Part shown: one piece after another, positions 1-8,396 of the stretch
Layout: each line of letters starts with the position of its first letter
Position numbering within the stretch: position 1 is the first letter of the stretch
Assembly: GCA_007117465.1 (NCBI GenBank)
Contig: SKGK01000021.1
Span: forward strand, 1 to 38,370
From: Clostridia bacterium
GTDB lineage: Bacteria; Bacillota; Clostridia; SK-Y3
DNA length: 38,370 bases
Direction: 5' to 3'
The notes under the pieces: model-generated
Databases searched by the model: none
The model's input: only the letters and a program-made list of their open reading frames with translations
Told to the model about the DNA's origin: nothing
Program-made: the position numbers and the translations under genes

Positions 1-575
1 AGTTCAAACATTGTCCCTAAATTCGTCGTCCTTACGCTGATTAATCGATACTCTAATAGATATTGCTTTAGCACATCATCAAAGAGTCCTTCATAATTGA
101 GATTCTCTGGCACTGTAATTTTTAGTACCTTTTGTAAACCTTGCACATGTCCATAATTTAACGTAAATAGTAGATAGATAAGTCCACTTAGTACTAATAC
201 AAATATAATCGCAGGTATATAAAGACCTGCACCTACTGCTAAACCCGCACCCATCACAAAAAAGATAAAGGCAATATCTTTTGGGTCACTGATTGCACTT
301 CGAAAACGTATAATAGAGAGTGCTCCCGCTAAGCTAAATGCCCTAGCAATGTTACTACCAATTGCTACAATAATCATAGCAATAACAACACCTACAATAA
401 TCAATGTATGTGCAAAAGCTTGGGAATAATAATCTCCTTTATATGTCTGTCTATACACCCATGTAATGATAAGCCCTAACATGAAACTAATTGCAATGGT
501 TAATATGACTTCTGATACCGTTGCTCTCACCGTAACAATATCATTGAGCATTAATATTTCATTTAATGTCTGCAT
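1..575 (-). CDS. DUF4956 domain-containing membrane protein (3' end cut by window edge)
   Basis: Hand translation from the ATG at 573-575 on the minus strand gives MQTLNEILMLNDIVTVRATVSEVILTIAISFMLGLIITWVYRQTYKGDYYSQAFAHTLIIVGVVIAMIIVAIGSNIARAFSLAGALSIIRFRSAISDPKDIAFIFF..., open to the window edge. The multi-TM pattern and ARAFSLAGALSIIRFRSAISDPKD resemble DUF4956. Confidence 0.85.
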   Translation of the reverse strand, partial: MQTLNEILMLNDIVTVRATVSEVILTIAISFMLGLIITWVYRQTYKGDYYSQAFAHTLIIVGVVIAMIIVAIGSNIARAFSLAGALSIIRFRSAISDPKDIAFIFFVMGAGLAVGAGLYIPAIIFVLVLSGLIYLLFTLNYGHVQGLQKVLKITVPENLNYEGLFDDVLKQYLLEYRLISVRTTNLGTMFE

Positions 576-590
576 TTTATTCTTTTCCCC

Positions 591-1325
591 TTACACTAAT
601 TTTTTATCTATCGTCCACATATCAATGTCATTATAACTTGTTGAATACTTAGAAAAACTTTGCATAAAGCATCTAAAATCACTTAAAATATTTGCCAGCC
701 ATAGTGGCATCTGTGTACTTAGCTTTATCTCTAACACAAAAACATCAGGGGCTAAAAACACCTCTCCATGACTGCCGGTTTCTAGTCTAAAATTTTCGTT
801 TCTTTTTCTTAAATTTTTATCAAACGTAATCCTAAGCTCTTTTTCTTCAATTCCTACAAAAGCCTGTCTTTCATAGCTTAGTAACACCTTAGGCACTAAC
901 TTGTAAAAGTTTTTAAGAAAATAAACTTCTTTTAGTATTTGTTGATTAGAAGCCTCATAATGCTCCTTTGAAGGACCGGTTTGTTCTAAAAAATGATACG
1001 CATCTTTTAGTGTCATTGCTGTTCTTCTTTTATTGACAAAGCGTTTGTACTTTTTTTTAATTTCTAAAAAAGCAATATCATTAAGCGTATTGTGATTGTA
1101 TGTTCTAAGACGTAGTTTTTGACGGAAAGATTGACTTCTCATTTTTTCATAATGAAATAAATTATCTGCTGTATCGTAATAAATATTAGAGATTGTATAC
1201 TGTCCTTGTCCATCTCCATATGTGTCTGGTATTAAATGAGGCTTTAGTGCATCATATATTGCTTTATAGGTAACATCATTGATCAAAAATTTTAATTCAT
1301 GTCTGGAAAATACTTCCTTTGCCAC
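591..1325 (-). CDS. VTC domain-containing protein (polyphosphate polymerase-like)
   Basis: 244 aa ORF. FSRHELKFLI, SNIYYDT, KLRLRTYN, LEIKKKY and VLEIKLS match the VTC/triphosphate-tunnel fold pattern. Adjacent to the DUF4956 gene. Confidence 0.85.
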   Translation of the reverse strand: MAKEVFSRHELKFLINDVTYKAIYDALKPHLIPDTYGDGQGQYTISNIYYDTADNLFHYEKMRSQSFRQKLRLRTYNHNTLNDIAFLEIKKKYKRFVNKRRTAMTLKDAYHFLEQTGPSKEHYEASNQQILKEVYFLKNFYKLVPKVLLSYERQAFVGIEEKELRITFDKNLRKRNENFRLETGSHGEVFLAPDVFVLEIKLSTQMPLWLANILSDFRCFMQSFSKYSTSYNDIDMWTIDKKLV

Positions 1326-1492
1326 ACCATCACCTCAAAACTATTCGCATAAAATAGAAATAAAGCCACTGCCTTGTTAAGACAGCGAACAGTTGTTATT
1401 ATACAGAATGCATTTAAAAAAGTCAAGTGTTTTGAATTTTTTGGGTTTTTTCCCCATATTGACCTGACTGCTTATAAAATGCTGAAATTTAA

Positions 1493-1532
1493 AAATATAG
1501 GTGCGCAGTATATATGCTGCACACCTATATTT
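1493..1532 (-). terminator. Stem-loop downstream of the 559 aa SLH gene
   Basis: AAATATAGGTG...CACCTATATTT 11-bp arms with an inner GCAG/CTGC, just after the stop at 1544. Confidence 0.5.
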
Positions 1533-1543
1533 AAATTGCTTTG

Positions 1544-3223
1544 TTACTGCTCCATTTGAATTTGGATAATTTTATAAAGTGTCTTTGCTACTTCACCTCT
1601 TGTCATAACAGCGAATTGACTCTCTGGCGCATGTGATAATATGTTCGCATTTACTAATGCCGCTACATAGTGGTCTCCGATATCATCAATAATTCTTTCT
1701 CCTTCATATCCATAAAGCCTTATATCATAAGCATTTACGATTGCTCTTGCAGCCGTGCCATACGCAAGGTCCGCACTAGGTCTAAAAAGATGATCACTAT
1801 ACCCGCGCATGATATTTTGCCAGCTTGCATATACAATATGATTGTGAAAATCATGGTCTGCCTTGACATCTTCAAAAGGACTTAAAATCGTAGGCATCTG
1901 CCTTATAGGAAGGTTAGCCGTTTTTACAAGTGCATCTAAAAATCCAACACGGGTCATTGGGCGATTAGGATGAAAATTTTCACTAAACGTATCACTAAAT
2001 ACATGCGTGGAATAAAAATACTGAAGCGCTTGTTTTAGCTCTGTATCCTCTTTGGGTACATCATTAAAGTGAAAAGATGCATTTACCCACATTGCTGGCA
2101 ATGTAAATTCTCTCAGCGAAATCCCTCTTCGAAGGTCACTAATACGACCCGCTGGCTGCATAGGTTGCCCGATGCTAGGATGCGTAGGCGTCTCGGGCTC
2201 ACTTGGTGTTTGTGGTGCTGAGTTTAATGCTGGGATATACATCTGCGCACGCGGCGATTCTTCTGAGGCATTATCCCACATATCATAAGCCTTTACAAAG
2301 CCCATTACCATCTGATTGCCTTGAATATTATAAAAAGTGTAGCTGGTGTTAGTCGTAATATGTGACTGCATAAGCGTTCCGTTTGCATATAAAAAGTAGT
2401 GTAGCTTTTGTGCATCATTTGGTTTTTGGGCTGTCATAATGAGTTGCTGCCCATACGCCTGACTATGTCCTAGATCAACCCACTGCAGCTGTGGCATCTC
2501 TGGCGTAGATACCCTGCCATCATCACCAATAAACATAACCGTAACTGGCGATGGATACGATACCGTTCTTGAAAGATTGCTTGTTCTAGATGTATATGCT
2601 TTTACGTAGGTAAGAACACTTTGGTTAAAGCCTACTCTTCTAAATGTATAACTTTCATCGGTAATTCTACCTGAACGCTCAATCTTGCCTTCATTGACCA
2701 AAAAATATTCGAGATAAGATGCGCCTTCTGGCATCTGGGCTTTTACCGTCATACGCTGATTTCTACCTGTGCTTTGCCCTGGGTTTTCCCACACCATCTC
2801 TGGCTGCTCAGGTGGCTCAATATCCTTGGTAACATTGCTAACTCTTTCGATGTACGCTGACGTCCAATCAGAAGGCACCGAAACGTTACCATCTTTATCA
2901 TATATCTCTATGTAACCCCATGCCTCCTGTGCTTCTCTTAAAGAATAAAAGTTTACGGTGACGTATTCATCTTCATAATCAAAATTCAGCCTGTCTCTCG
3001 CAACCACTCCATCATTGGCAACTAAATAAAATCGTATTCTATCGGCACCATAAGGAATATACGCTGTCATAGAGATTCTTTGATTGGTCGAACTGGTCCC
3101 CTCATGCCACTGCATCTCTGGAGTATCTGGTCTTTCATGAATGTCTAGTGTCCATGCTCCTGTAGAAGATACTGTAAGCATTAATAACATAATAATAATA
3201 GCAACTATCTTTAATCTTTTCAT
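1544..3223 (-). CDS. Secreted SLH-type surface protein with three tandem beta-rich repeats
   Basis: 559 aa, N-terminal signal peptide. Three repeats beginning PEMQW/PEMVW/PQLQW. C-terminal SLH-like segments (FNDVPKEDTELKQALQYFYSTHVFSDTFSENFHPNRPMTRVGFLDALVK; PFEDVKADHDFHNHIVYASWQNIMRGYSDHLFRPSADLAYGTAARAIVNA). Confidence 0.8.
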   Translation of the reverse strand: MKRLKIVAIIIMLLMLTVSSTGAWTLDIHERPDTPEMQWHEGTSSTNQRISMTAYIPYGADRIRFYLVANDGVVARDRLNFDYEDEYVTVNFYSLREAQEAWGYIEIYDKDGNVSVPSDWTSAYIERVSNVTKDIEPPEQPEMVWENPGQSTGRNQRMTVKAQMPEGASYLEYFLVNEGKIERSGRITDESYTFRRVGFNQSVLTYVKAYTSRTSNLSRTVSYPSPVTVMFIGDDGRVSTPEMPQLQWVDLGHSQAYGQQLIMTAQKPNDAQKLHYFLYANGTLMQSHITTNTSYTFYNIQGNQMVMGFVKAYDMWDNASEESPRAQMYIPALNSAPQTPSEPETPTHPSIGQPMQPAGRISDLRRGISLREFTLPAMWVNASFHFNDVPKEDTELKQALQYFYSTHVFSDTFSENFHPNRPMTRVGFLDALVKTANLPIRQMPTILSPFEDVKADHDFHNHIVYASWQNIMRGYSDHLFRPSADLAYGTAARAIVNAYDIRLYGYEGERIIDDIGDHYVAALVNANILSHAPESQFAVMTRGEVAKTLYKIIQIQMEQ

Positions 3224-3406
3224 CCCTCACACCTCAGCAATATAATTTAGTACTTTCGAAAAATCATCGTACCCATTAAATCAGGCTTTTGTATTCTTAA
3301 TTTAAAAGCTTCACATCTAAAAGTCAAAAGTCTGGCTGTTCAACTGCCTACTTTTCTGTTTTTTGATTCTATTCATAATGTTATATCGGCATTTTTATAT
3401 CTTTCA

Positions 3407-3655
3407 TTAATACATAATGGTCATTACCTCTAAAATTGCACGAAAAAATAAGCTCAATATCTTTTCCATGGCAATACCAAGACTTGAAAAAAAGAGTGCA
3501 GATAAAATAAGCGCATGAATACGCGCGCCATTTTTCCATGATAAAAAGGCTAGTACCAAAACACCTAGCACACATATAAGTGGCATAAATATAATAGATA
3601 AAAATGCTAATATCCACCCTAACATAAGATAAAGCTTTTCTTTTTTCATTATCAC
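3407..3655 (-). CDS. Small hydrophobic membrane protein
   Basis: 82 aa ORF MIMKKEKLYLMLGWILAFLSIIFMPLICVLGVLVLAFLSWKNG... with hydrophobic helices. No family recognised. Confidence 0.5.
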   Translation of the reverse strand: MIMKKEKLYLMLGWILAFLSIIFMPLICVLGVLVLAFLSWKNGARIHALILSALFFSSLGIAMEKILSLFFRAILEVMTIMY

Positions 3656-3676
3656 ACCTCAATATTTTAAAGCAGC

Positions 3677-3719
3677 AAAAAACACGTACAGCCTATTATA
3701 TCTAGTGTACGTGTTTTTT
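3677..3719 (-). terminator. Rho-independent terminator after the H-NOX chemoreceptor gene
   Basis: AAAAAACACGTACA (3677-3690) / TGTACGTGTTTTTT (3706-3719) perfect inverted repeat, between the stop at 3736 and the next ORF. Confidence 0.8.
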
Positions 3720-3735
3720 CTTTAAAATATACGCA

Positions 3736-5550
3736 TTAGATGGTATACTTATTTAGCTCTCCTTTAAAATCATTGGTAAGTGCATCTAGTTGGTCAATAT
3801 AGTCAATAAGGTCTTTTATTTTATCTGAGTATTCCATAACTGATGCACTCATCTCTTGAGAAGAAGCTGAGTTTTCTTCCGCAATCGCTGCTAATGCATT
3901 TATGTTGTCAAAAAGCTGCGTCATTCTAGTCGTTTGGGCTGAAAGCTCTTCTACTAAATTTACAATTACCTGTGAGACATTAGATACGCGGTCAGTTGAC
4001 GCCGTGTTTTCTTCCGCTACTTGTATGAGCATTTGGTTACTGCGATCTAATTGCTCAAATTGATTGGTAATATCATTAGATACCTGTTCAATTTCTCCTG
4101 TGAACTGTAGCAGATTATCATTAATATCTTTAACCGCATGTTTCGAATTTTCTGCAAGCTGACGAATTTCATCAGCTACCACAGCAAACCCTCTACCCAT
4201 CTCCCCCGCTCTTGCAGCTTCGATTGCGGCATTTAGTGCAAGTAAGTTGGTTTGGTCTGAAATAGATGCAACGGTTGTAACAATCCCCATAATCTCTTTT
4301 GCTTGCACCGCAAGTGCTTCTGCACGCTTTGTTACGTTTGAAAATTCATCTTTTGCTGTTACAATCATCCCTGTTACCTGCTTAACTTCTTGGTGTGATT
4401 TACTAATGGTATCTACCGCTTGTTCGAGTTCTTGTTTTTGACCGATCTCTTTGTCCGCTATGTCGTTAAGGTGTTCTACGCTACTATTTAGCTCATACAC
4501 CGTTTTTTCCGTTTCTTCTGCTTGATGTACCGCACCATTGGCTACTTCTTGTACAACAAGAGAAATGCTATCCGATAAATCTTTCATTTTCGCTGCAATC
4601 TGAGTAAAATCCTGCGTGAACCTATGCATATCATCGGTACCGCCTTTAAGAAACAGAAAGTCTTTGCGAAGCATTTCTTGGATATTGTTAAACTGCTTCC
4701 CATACTGTTCAAATTCATCACCCGTCTGAATCTTTGTGTTTCCCGAAAAATCAAGTTCACTGATACGGGTAAGCTCCTTTTCAAAATGTTGCATGGGTTT
4801 TAGGACAATACTACTAAAAACAAGTGTGGCTACAAAAATAATCACGGTGTAAACCCCACCTGTTATCCAGTTGTTTTGTACATTGGGCAATATATAGGCA
4901 AGTGCAAATACCAGCGATACCATTACCGCAATTTTTGCTGGTATACGTTTAATAAATCCTAGTGATAAAGCTTTGGTAAGTCTGTGTCTACTCGCTACTT
5001 CTTCCTGCTTTTCAAACGTAAGATGCACCGTAAGGTAACTTTGTCCTTCTGGCGTTTCTCCCCTTTCTATTTCAGACCATGAAAGTTTCTCATCAAAAAG
5101 GCGTGCACTTCCCTCTAAAAGACCAATAAAATAATCATAAAGCCCTCTCTTAGACTCATATTTAAGTTCAATTTCATTGGCTGAACGCTCAGTGACAATT
5201 AGCCTAGGGGGTTTTGCACCTTTTATCTTTTTAGTAATTTGCGCGTGCACCTCATCCATCATCAGAATAAATCCTTTTAAGCTTTTGCGCTGAAAATAAG
5301 AGGGAAACCATTGTTTAAAAGATTCGATATTGCGCTGTCCTAGCTCTCTTAAAACAACCTCGCGCTGCTTGCCTGTCTGTTTGGCAACTTCATCTAAAAA
5401 AATATTCACCTGTTGGTCATCGATGTCTTCTAGTGGTGTAATGACACTATCTTTTTGCCAACCTGTATGCTGCATTGCCTGGATTATTTTTTCTTCTCCA
5501 TAGAGTTTTTCAAAAGTCTTTATCCACAAAGATACCACTGTGCCTTTCAT
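3736..5550 (-). CDS. H-NOX (heme NO/O2-binding) domain fused to a methyl-accepting chemotaxis protein
   Basis: 604 aa. N-terminus [18 protein letters not shown]...WFPSYF...[11 protein letters not shown]...[11 protein letters not shown] is diagnostic of H-NOX. Two TM segments follow, then the MCP signalling hairpin ([33 protein letters not shown]). Confidence 0.97.
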   Translation of the reverse strand: MKGTVVSLWIKTFEKLYGEEKIIQAMQHTGWQKDSVITPLEDIDDQQVNIFLDEVAKQTGKQREVVLRELGQRNIESFKQWFPSYFQRKSLKGFILMMDEVHAQITKKIKGAKPPRLIVTERSANEIELKYESKRGLYDYFIGLLEGSARLFDEKLSWSEIERGETPEGQSYLTVHLTFEKQEEVASRHRLTKALSLGFIKRIPAKIAVMVSLVFALAYILPNVQNNWITGGVYTVIIFVATLVFSSIVLKPMQHFEKELTRISELDFSGNTKIQTGDEFEQYGKQFNNIQEMLRKDFLFLKGGTDDMHRFTQDFTQIAAKMKDLSDSISLVVQEVANGAVHQAEETEKTVYELNSSVEHLNDIADKEIGQKQELEQAVDTISKSHQEVKQVTGMIVTAKDEFSNVTKRAEALAVQAKEIMGIVTTVASISDQTNLLALNAAIEAARAGEMGRGFAVVADEIRQLAENSKHAVKDINDNLLQFTGEIEQVSNDITNQFEQLDRSNQMLIQVAEENTASTDRVSNVSQVIVNLVEELSAQTTRMTQLFDNINALAAIAEENSASSQEMSASVMEYSDKIKDLIDYIDQLDALTNDFKGELNKYTI

Positions 5551-5591
5551 ATATGCCCTTCCCCCTTATCAAAATTCTCCATTGACTTTTT

Positions 5592-6788
5592 CTAAAGTTT
5601 ACTTGCAAAACTTTTGCCGTATTCATACACCGCAGCAAGTTCTTGCTCACTAGGTACAAAGTTTGCTTTTATGCCGTCTTCATGAACCTTTAATTTAAGA
5701 CTTCTTACACGCTCACAGAGCATACCAACTGCTTCCCCACTCCAGCCATAAGACCCAAATACACCGCAAAGCTTGCCCTTGTTTTTAAACACATCAACAA
5801 GTGATAATAGATCCCACACTGGCTTAACAGCATCTCGATTGATGGTAGGCGAGCCAAATAATAAGGCATCTGCTTTTTCTACTTTTTCTTTTAGTGCCAT
5901 CATATCTTCATGAATAATATCGACTGCTTCTACTTGTGCACTACTACTATCTTTAATTGCTTTTTCTAGCTCTGTGGCCATTTTTCTTGTACACCCATAT
6001 GCAGATACATAGGCAATGAGTACCTTTGGTGCTTTTTTCTCTTCTTTATCCTCTTTACTCCACGCGTTATACTGCTCTTTTGCCCACTCTATCTTCTCGG
6101 TTAAAATCGGCCCATGGCTTGGACAAATATAGTCTATTTCTAACGATTGTATCTTGTCTAAGCCTTCTTGTACATATTGGTTAAATGGTCCAAAAATAAC
6201 ATCATAGTAATATGAAAATGCCTCTTCAAATTCTCTTGGATAAAGAATCTTCGTATCATACATACGCGGCTCACAGAAATGACATCCTAAAAAGTCACAA
6301 GAAAACAATACCTTATCTTGCGCTACATACGTAAACATAGAATCTGGCCAATGCAAAAAGGGTGCAATCATAAATGTAAGCTTCTTGCCTTGTCCTAAAT
6401 CTAATACATCGCCATCTTTTACAACTTGATTATTAATCTCTCTGTTTACAATCCCTTTAATATATTTGGCTCCTGGCGCCGATGTAACAACCTTAATGTT
6501 TGGGTTCTCTTCTAATAACTGTTTAAGTGAGCCTGAATGGTCTGGCTCTGTGTGGTTTAAAACAATATAATCAATACTTTGAATGTCCACAACTTCTTTT
6601 ATATTATTTAAATAGTCATCAAAAAAACGCGTATGTACAGCTTCAATTAACGCTGTCTTATCTCCTTTTACAAGGTACGCATTATAGGATGTACCATACT
6701 GTGTTTCCATAATAATATCAAAAATGCGAAGATTCGGGTTTAGTACCCCCACTGAATATATTCCGTTTGTAATTTCAAATGCTCCCAA
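5592..6788 (-). CDS. fprA: FprA family flavodiiron protein (A-type flavoprotein)
   Basis: 398 aa. Diiron ligand motifs NHTEPDHSGSL, FLHWPDSMFTY, FSCDFLGCHF, CPSHGPIL. C-terminal flavodoxin-like domain (VLIAYVSAYGCTRKMA). Confidence 0.95.
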   Translation of the reverse strand: MGAFEITNGIYSVGVLNPNLRIFDIIMETQYGTSYNAYLVKGDKTALIEAVHTRFFDDYLNNIKEVVDIQSIDYIVLNHTEPDHSGSLKQLLEENPNIKVVTSAPGAKYIKGIVNREINNQVVKDGDVLDLGQGKKLTFMIAPFLHWPDSMFTYVAQDKVLFSCDFLGCHFCEPRMYDTKILYPREFEEAFSYYYDVIFGPFNQYVQEGLDKIQSLEIDYICPSHGPILTEKIEWAKEQYNAWSKEDKEEKKAPKVLIAYVSAYGCTRKMATELEKAIKDSSSAQVEAVDIIHEDMMALKEKVEKADALLFGSPTINRDAVKPVWDLLSLVDVFKNKGKLCGVFGSYGWSGEAVGMLCERVRSLKLKVHEDGIKANFVPSEQELAAVYEYGKSFASKL

Positions 6789-6880
6789 ATACTCCCTCTC
6801 CTTTTTTATACGTCATTTGCTTGGAGTCTAGAGCTTAGAGATGTTTTTCACATCTCATGCTCCGTCCTCCTCAGCCTACA

Positions 6881-7042
6881 TTATGCCACTTCTTCAAACG
6901 CATCTTTTCCAAGGCCACAATCAGGACATACCCAATCTTCTGGCACATCTTCAAAAGCAGTGCCTGGTGCTACACCATTATCTGGGTCTCCTACTGCAGG
7001 GTCATATACATACCCACATGCTGTACATTCATATTTTGTCAT
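6881..7042 (-). CDS. Rubredoxin (absent from the supplied ORF track)
   Basis: Hand translation: [53 protein letters not shown], 53 aa, with CxxCG and CPxCG motifs. Confidence 0.96.
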   Translation of the reverse strand: MTKYECTACGYVYDPAVGDPDNGVAPGTAFEDVPEDWVCPDCGLGKDAFEEVA

Positions 7043-7068
7043 AATAAAATCGTCCCTTCTTTCTTTAT

Positions 7069-7554
7069 TTAGTTTATATCTTCAAGCAATTGCTTAAAGT
7101 ACTCCACATGTTCTTCTTCTTCTTGTATCATTTTCTCTAGCATTACTTTCATCTCTGCATATTTTGCCCCTGTATACATACGTGTATATAGCTCAATGGT
7201 AGTCTCCTCTGCCTTTATGGCATAACAAACCGCTTCTTTTAAATCATCAAAAGCATTTTCTTTAGGTGCATCTTTTTTAAACACTTCATTTTGAGCGAAC
7301 ATACGCATGTATCCTTCTACCTGTTCATCAAACAAATATGTATCATCAAAATCTTGTTTTTCCTTCATCAGCTTATCATATAGCTTTTCAAAGGCTTCTT
7401 TATGCAATCTTTCTTGTCCTGCAGCATGCATCAAAAATTCCTTTAACCGACCCTGTGTGCGTGACGCTCCTTGTGTATAAAACTGCATGCCCTCTTCTTC
7501 CATTGTAATTGCGATTTTAAGAACTTCCAACCCATTAAAATCACCTTCTATCAT
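7069..7554 (-). CDS. Rubrerythrin/ferritin-like diiron protein without a rubredoxin domain
   Basis: 161 aa four-helix pattern. EEx[18 protein letters not shown] and EEEH (ExxH) motifs. Confidence 0.88.
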   Translation of the reverse strand: MIEGDFNGLEVLKIAITMEEEGMQFYTQGASRTQGRLKEFLMHAAGQERLHKEAFEKLYDKLMKEKQDFDDTYLFDEQVEGYMRMFAQNEVFKKDAPKENAFDDLKEAVCYAIKAEETTIELYTRMYTGAKYAEMKVMLEKMIQEEEEHVEYFKQLLEDIN

Positions 7555-7588
7555 TTCAATCCCTCCACTTCATTATTGTACTATATTC

Positions 7589-7618
7589 ATTATACCACAT
7601 CTACAGAAAAAATAACAA
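7589..7618 (-). promoter_or_regulatory. Candidate sigma-A promoter for the rubrerythrin-led module
   Basis: Minus strand TTGTTA (7618-7613), N18, TATAAT (7594-7589), upstream of the start at 7554. Confidence 0.5.
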
Positions 7619-7622
7619 AAAA

Positions 7623-7645
7623 AATCGGTTGTTTTACAACCGATT
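7623..7645 (-). terminator. Rho-independent terminator after gerM
   Basis: AATCGGTTGT/ACAACCGATT 10-bp stem, 3-nt loop, followed on the minus strand by a T-run. Confidence 0.85.
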
Positions 7646-8276
7646 ATTTTAATTCGTCCTGCTGCATAAGTTCCGTATTCATTGTAAAAGGTTCACTAAA
7701 ATCAAGATGCCCTTTAAATGCGCTAATTTCTTCACCCTCTAGTGTGAATTTTACCATATCAATGCCTTGCAGTGCAGTAAGTGTGTTAACCATACTATAA
7801 ACTGTAAGCGTCTCTCCTGCTGAGCCTCCCGGATGCTTCGCCACAAATGCTTGTGCTAAATCAACAACCGCCATATTGTCATCAAGATTTACTGTCGGTA
7901 TGGGTACATCTTTAGGGAATGGAAGCGTGAGCTCACCACTAATAGGGCCTTGAAATAACTTTTGCATTGCCATCTGAGCAGCCATTTCCATATCTGTAAT
8001 TTCTTTTTTAGGGATAAATCTTTTTTCAGATACTAACATGGTCGCTTCATTATCTGCAAAGTATATAACCATTGCCATTTTTTCGCCTAGTTCATTTTCT
8101 TTCTCTTGTGTACTCATTACACTGCTGATAGGCTCACGGTTTGGTTGTGCTTGTGTTGGGGTTACATCTTCTACCCCCTCTTCATCGATTGATTTAAACG
8201 AACAAGCACCCATCATTGCAGTCGTTAGTAACAGTACGAGAAGTATAGCCATTATTTTTCTCATTACACATGCCAC
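7644..8276 (-). CDS. gerM: GerMN domain lipoprotein (GerM-like)
   Basis: 210 aa. Lipobox MMGAC. GerMN-type sequence ...MVIYFADNEATMLVSEKRFIPK...LPFPKDVPIPTVNLDDNMAVVDLAQAFV. Confidence 0.85.
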   Translation of the reverse strand: MACVMRKIMAILLVLLLTTAMMGACSFKSIDEEGVEDVTPTQAQPNREPISSVMSTQEKENELGEKMAMVIYFADNEATMLVSEKRFIPKKEITDMEMAAQMAMQKLFQGPISGELTLPFPKDVPIPTVNLDDNMAVVDLAQAFVAKHPGGSAGETLTVYSMVNTLTALQGIDMVKFTLEGEEISAFKGHLDFSEPFTMNTELMQQDELK

Positions 8277-8337
8277 CTTTCACTGATATTACTCCTTACT
8301 TATTGTATGCTTGGCTTAAACAAGTTATGACAAAAAT

Positions 8338-8371
8338 AAGCAACACATGGAAAACATCCTATGTGCTGCTT
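8338..8371 (-). terminator. Rho-independent terminator after the S41 protease gene
   Basis: AAGCAACACAT (8338-8348) / ATGTGCTGCTT (8361-8371), one G-U wobble on the minus strand, followed by TTATTTTT. Confidence 0.7.
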
Positions 8372-8396
8372 ATAAAGTATTACTTTTAACGTATTG

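Noticed and set aside
3381-3662. Alternative minus-strand ORF of 93 aa overlapping the 82 aa membrane ORF
   Set aside because: Different frame, Cys/aromatic-rich low-complexity translation. The 82 aa frame has a cleaner hydrophobic pattern and a better start context.
6841-7072. Two plus-strand ORFs (6841..7044, 6857..7072) in the ORF track
   Set aside because: They lie antisense to a clear rubredoxin gene on the minus strand. No SD or recognisable domain.
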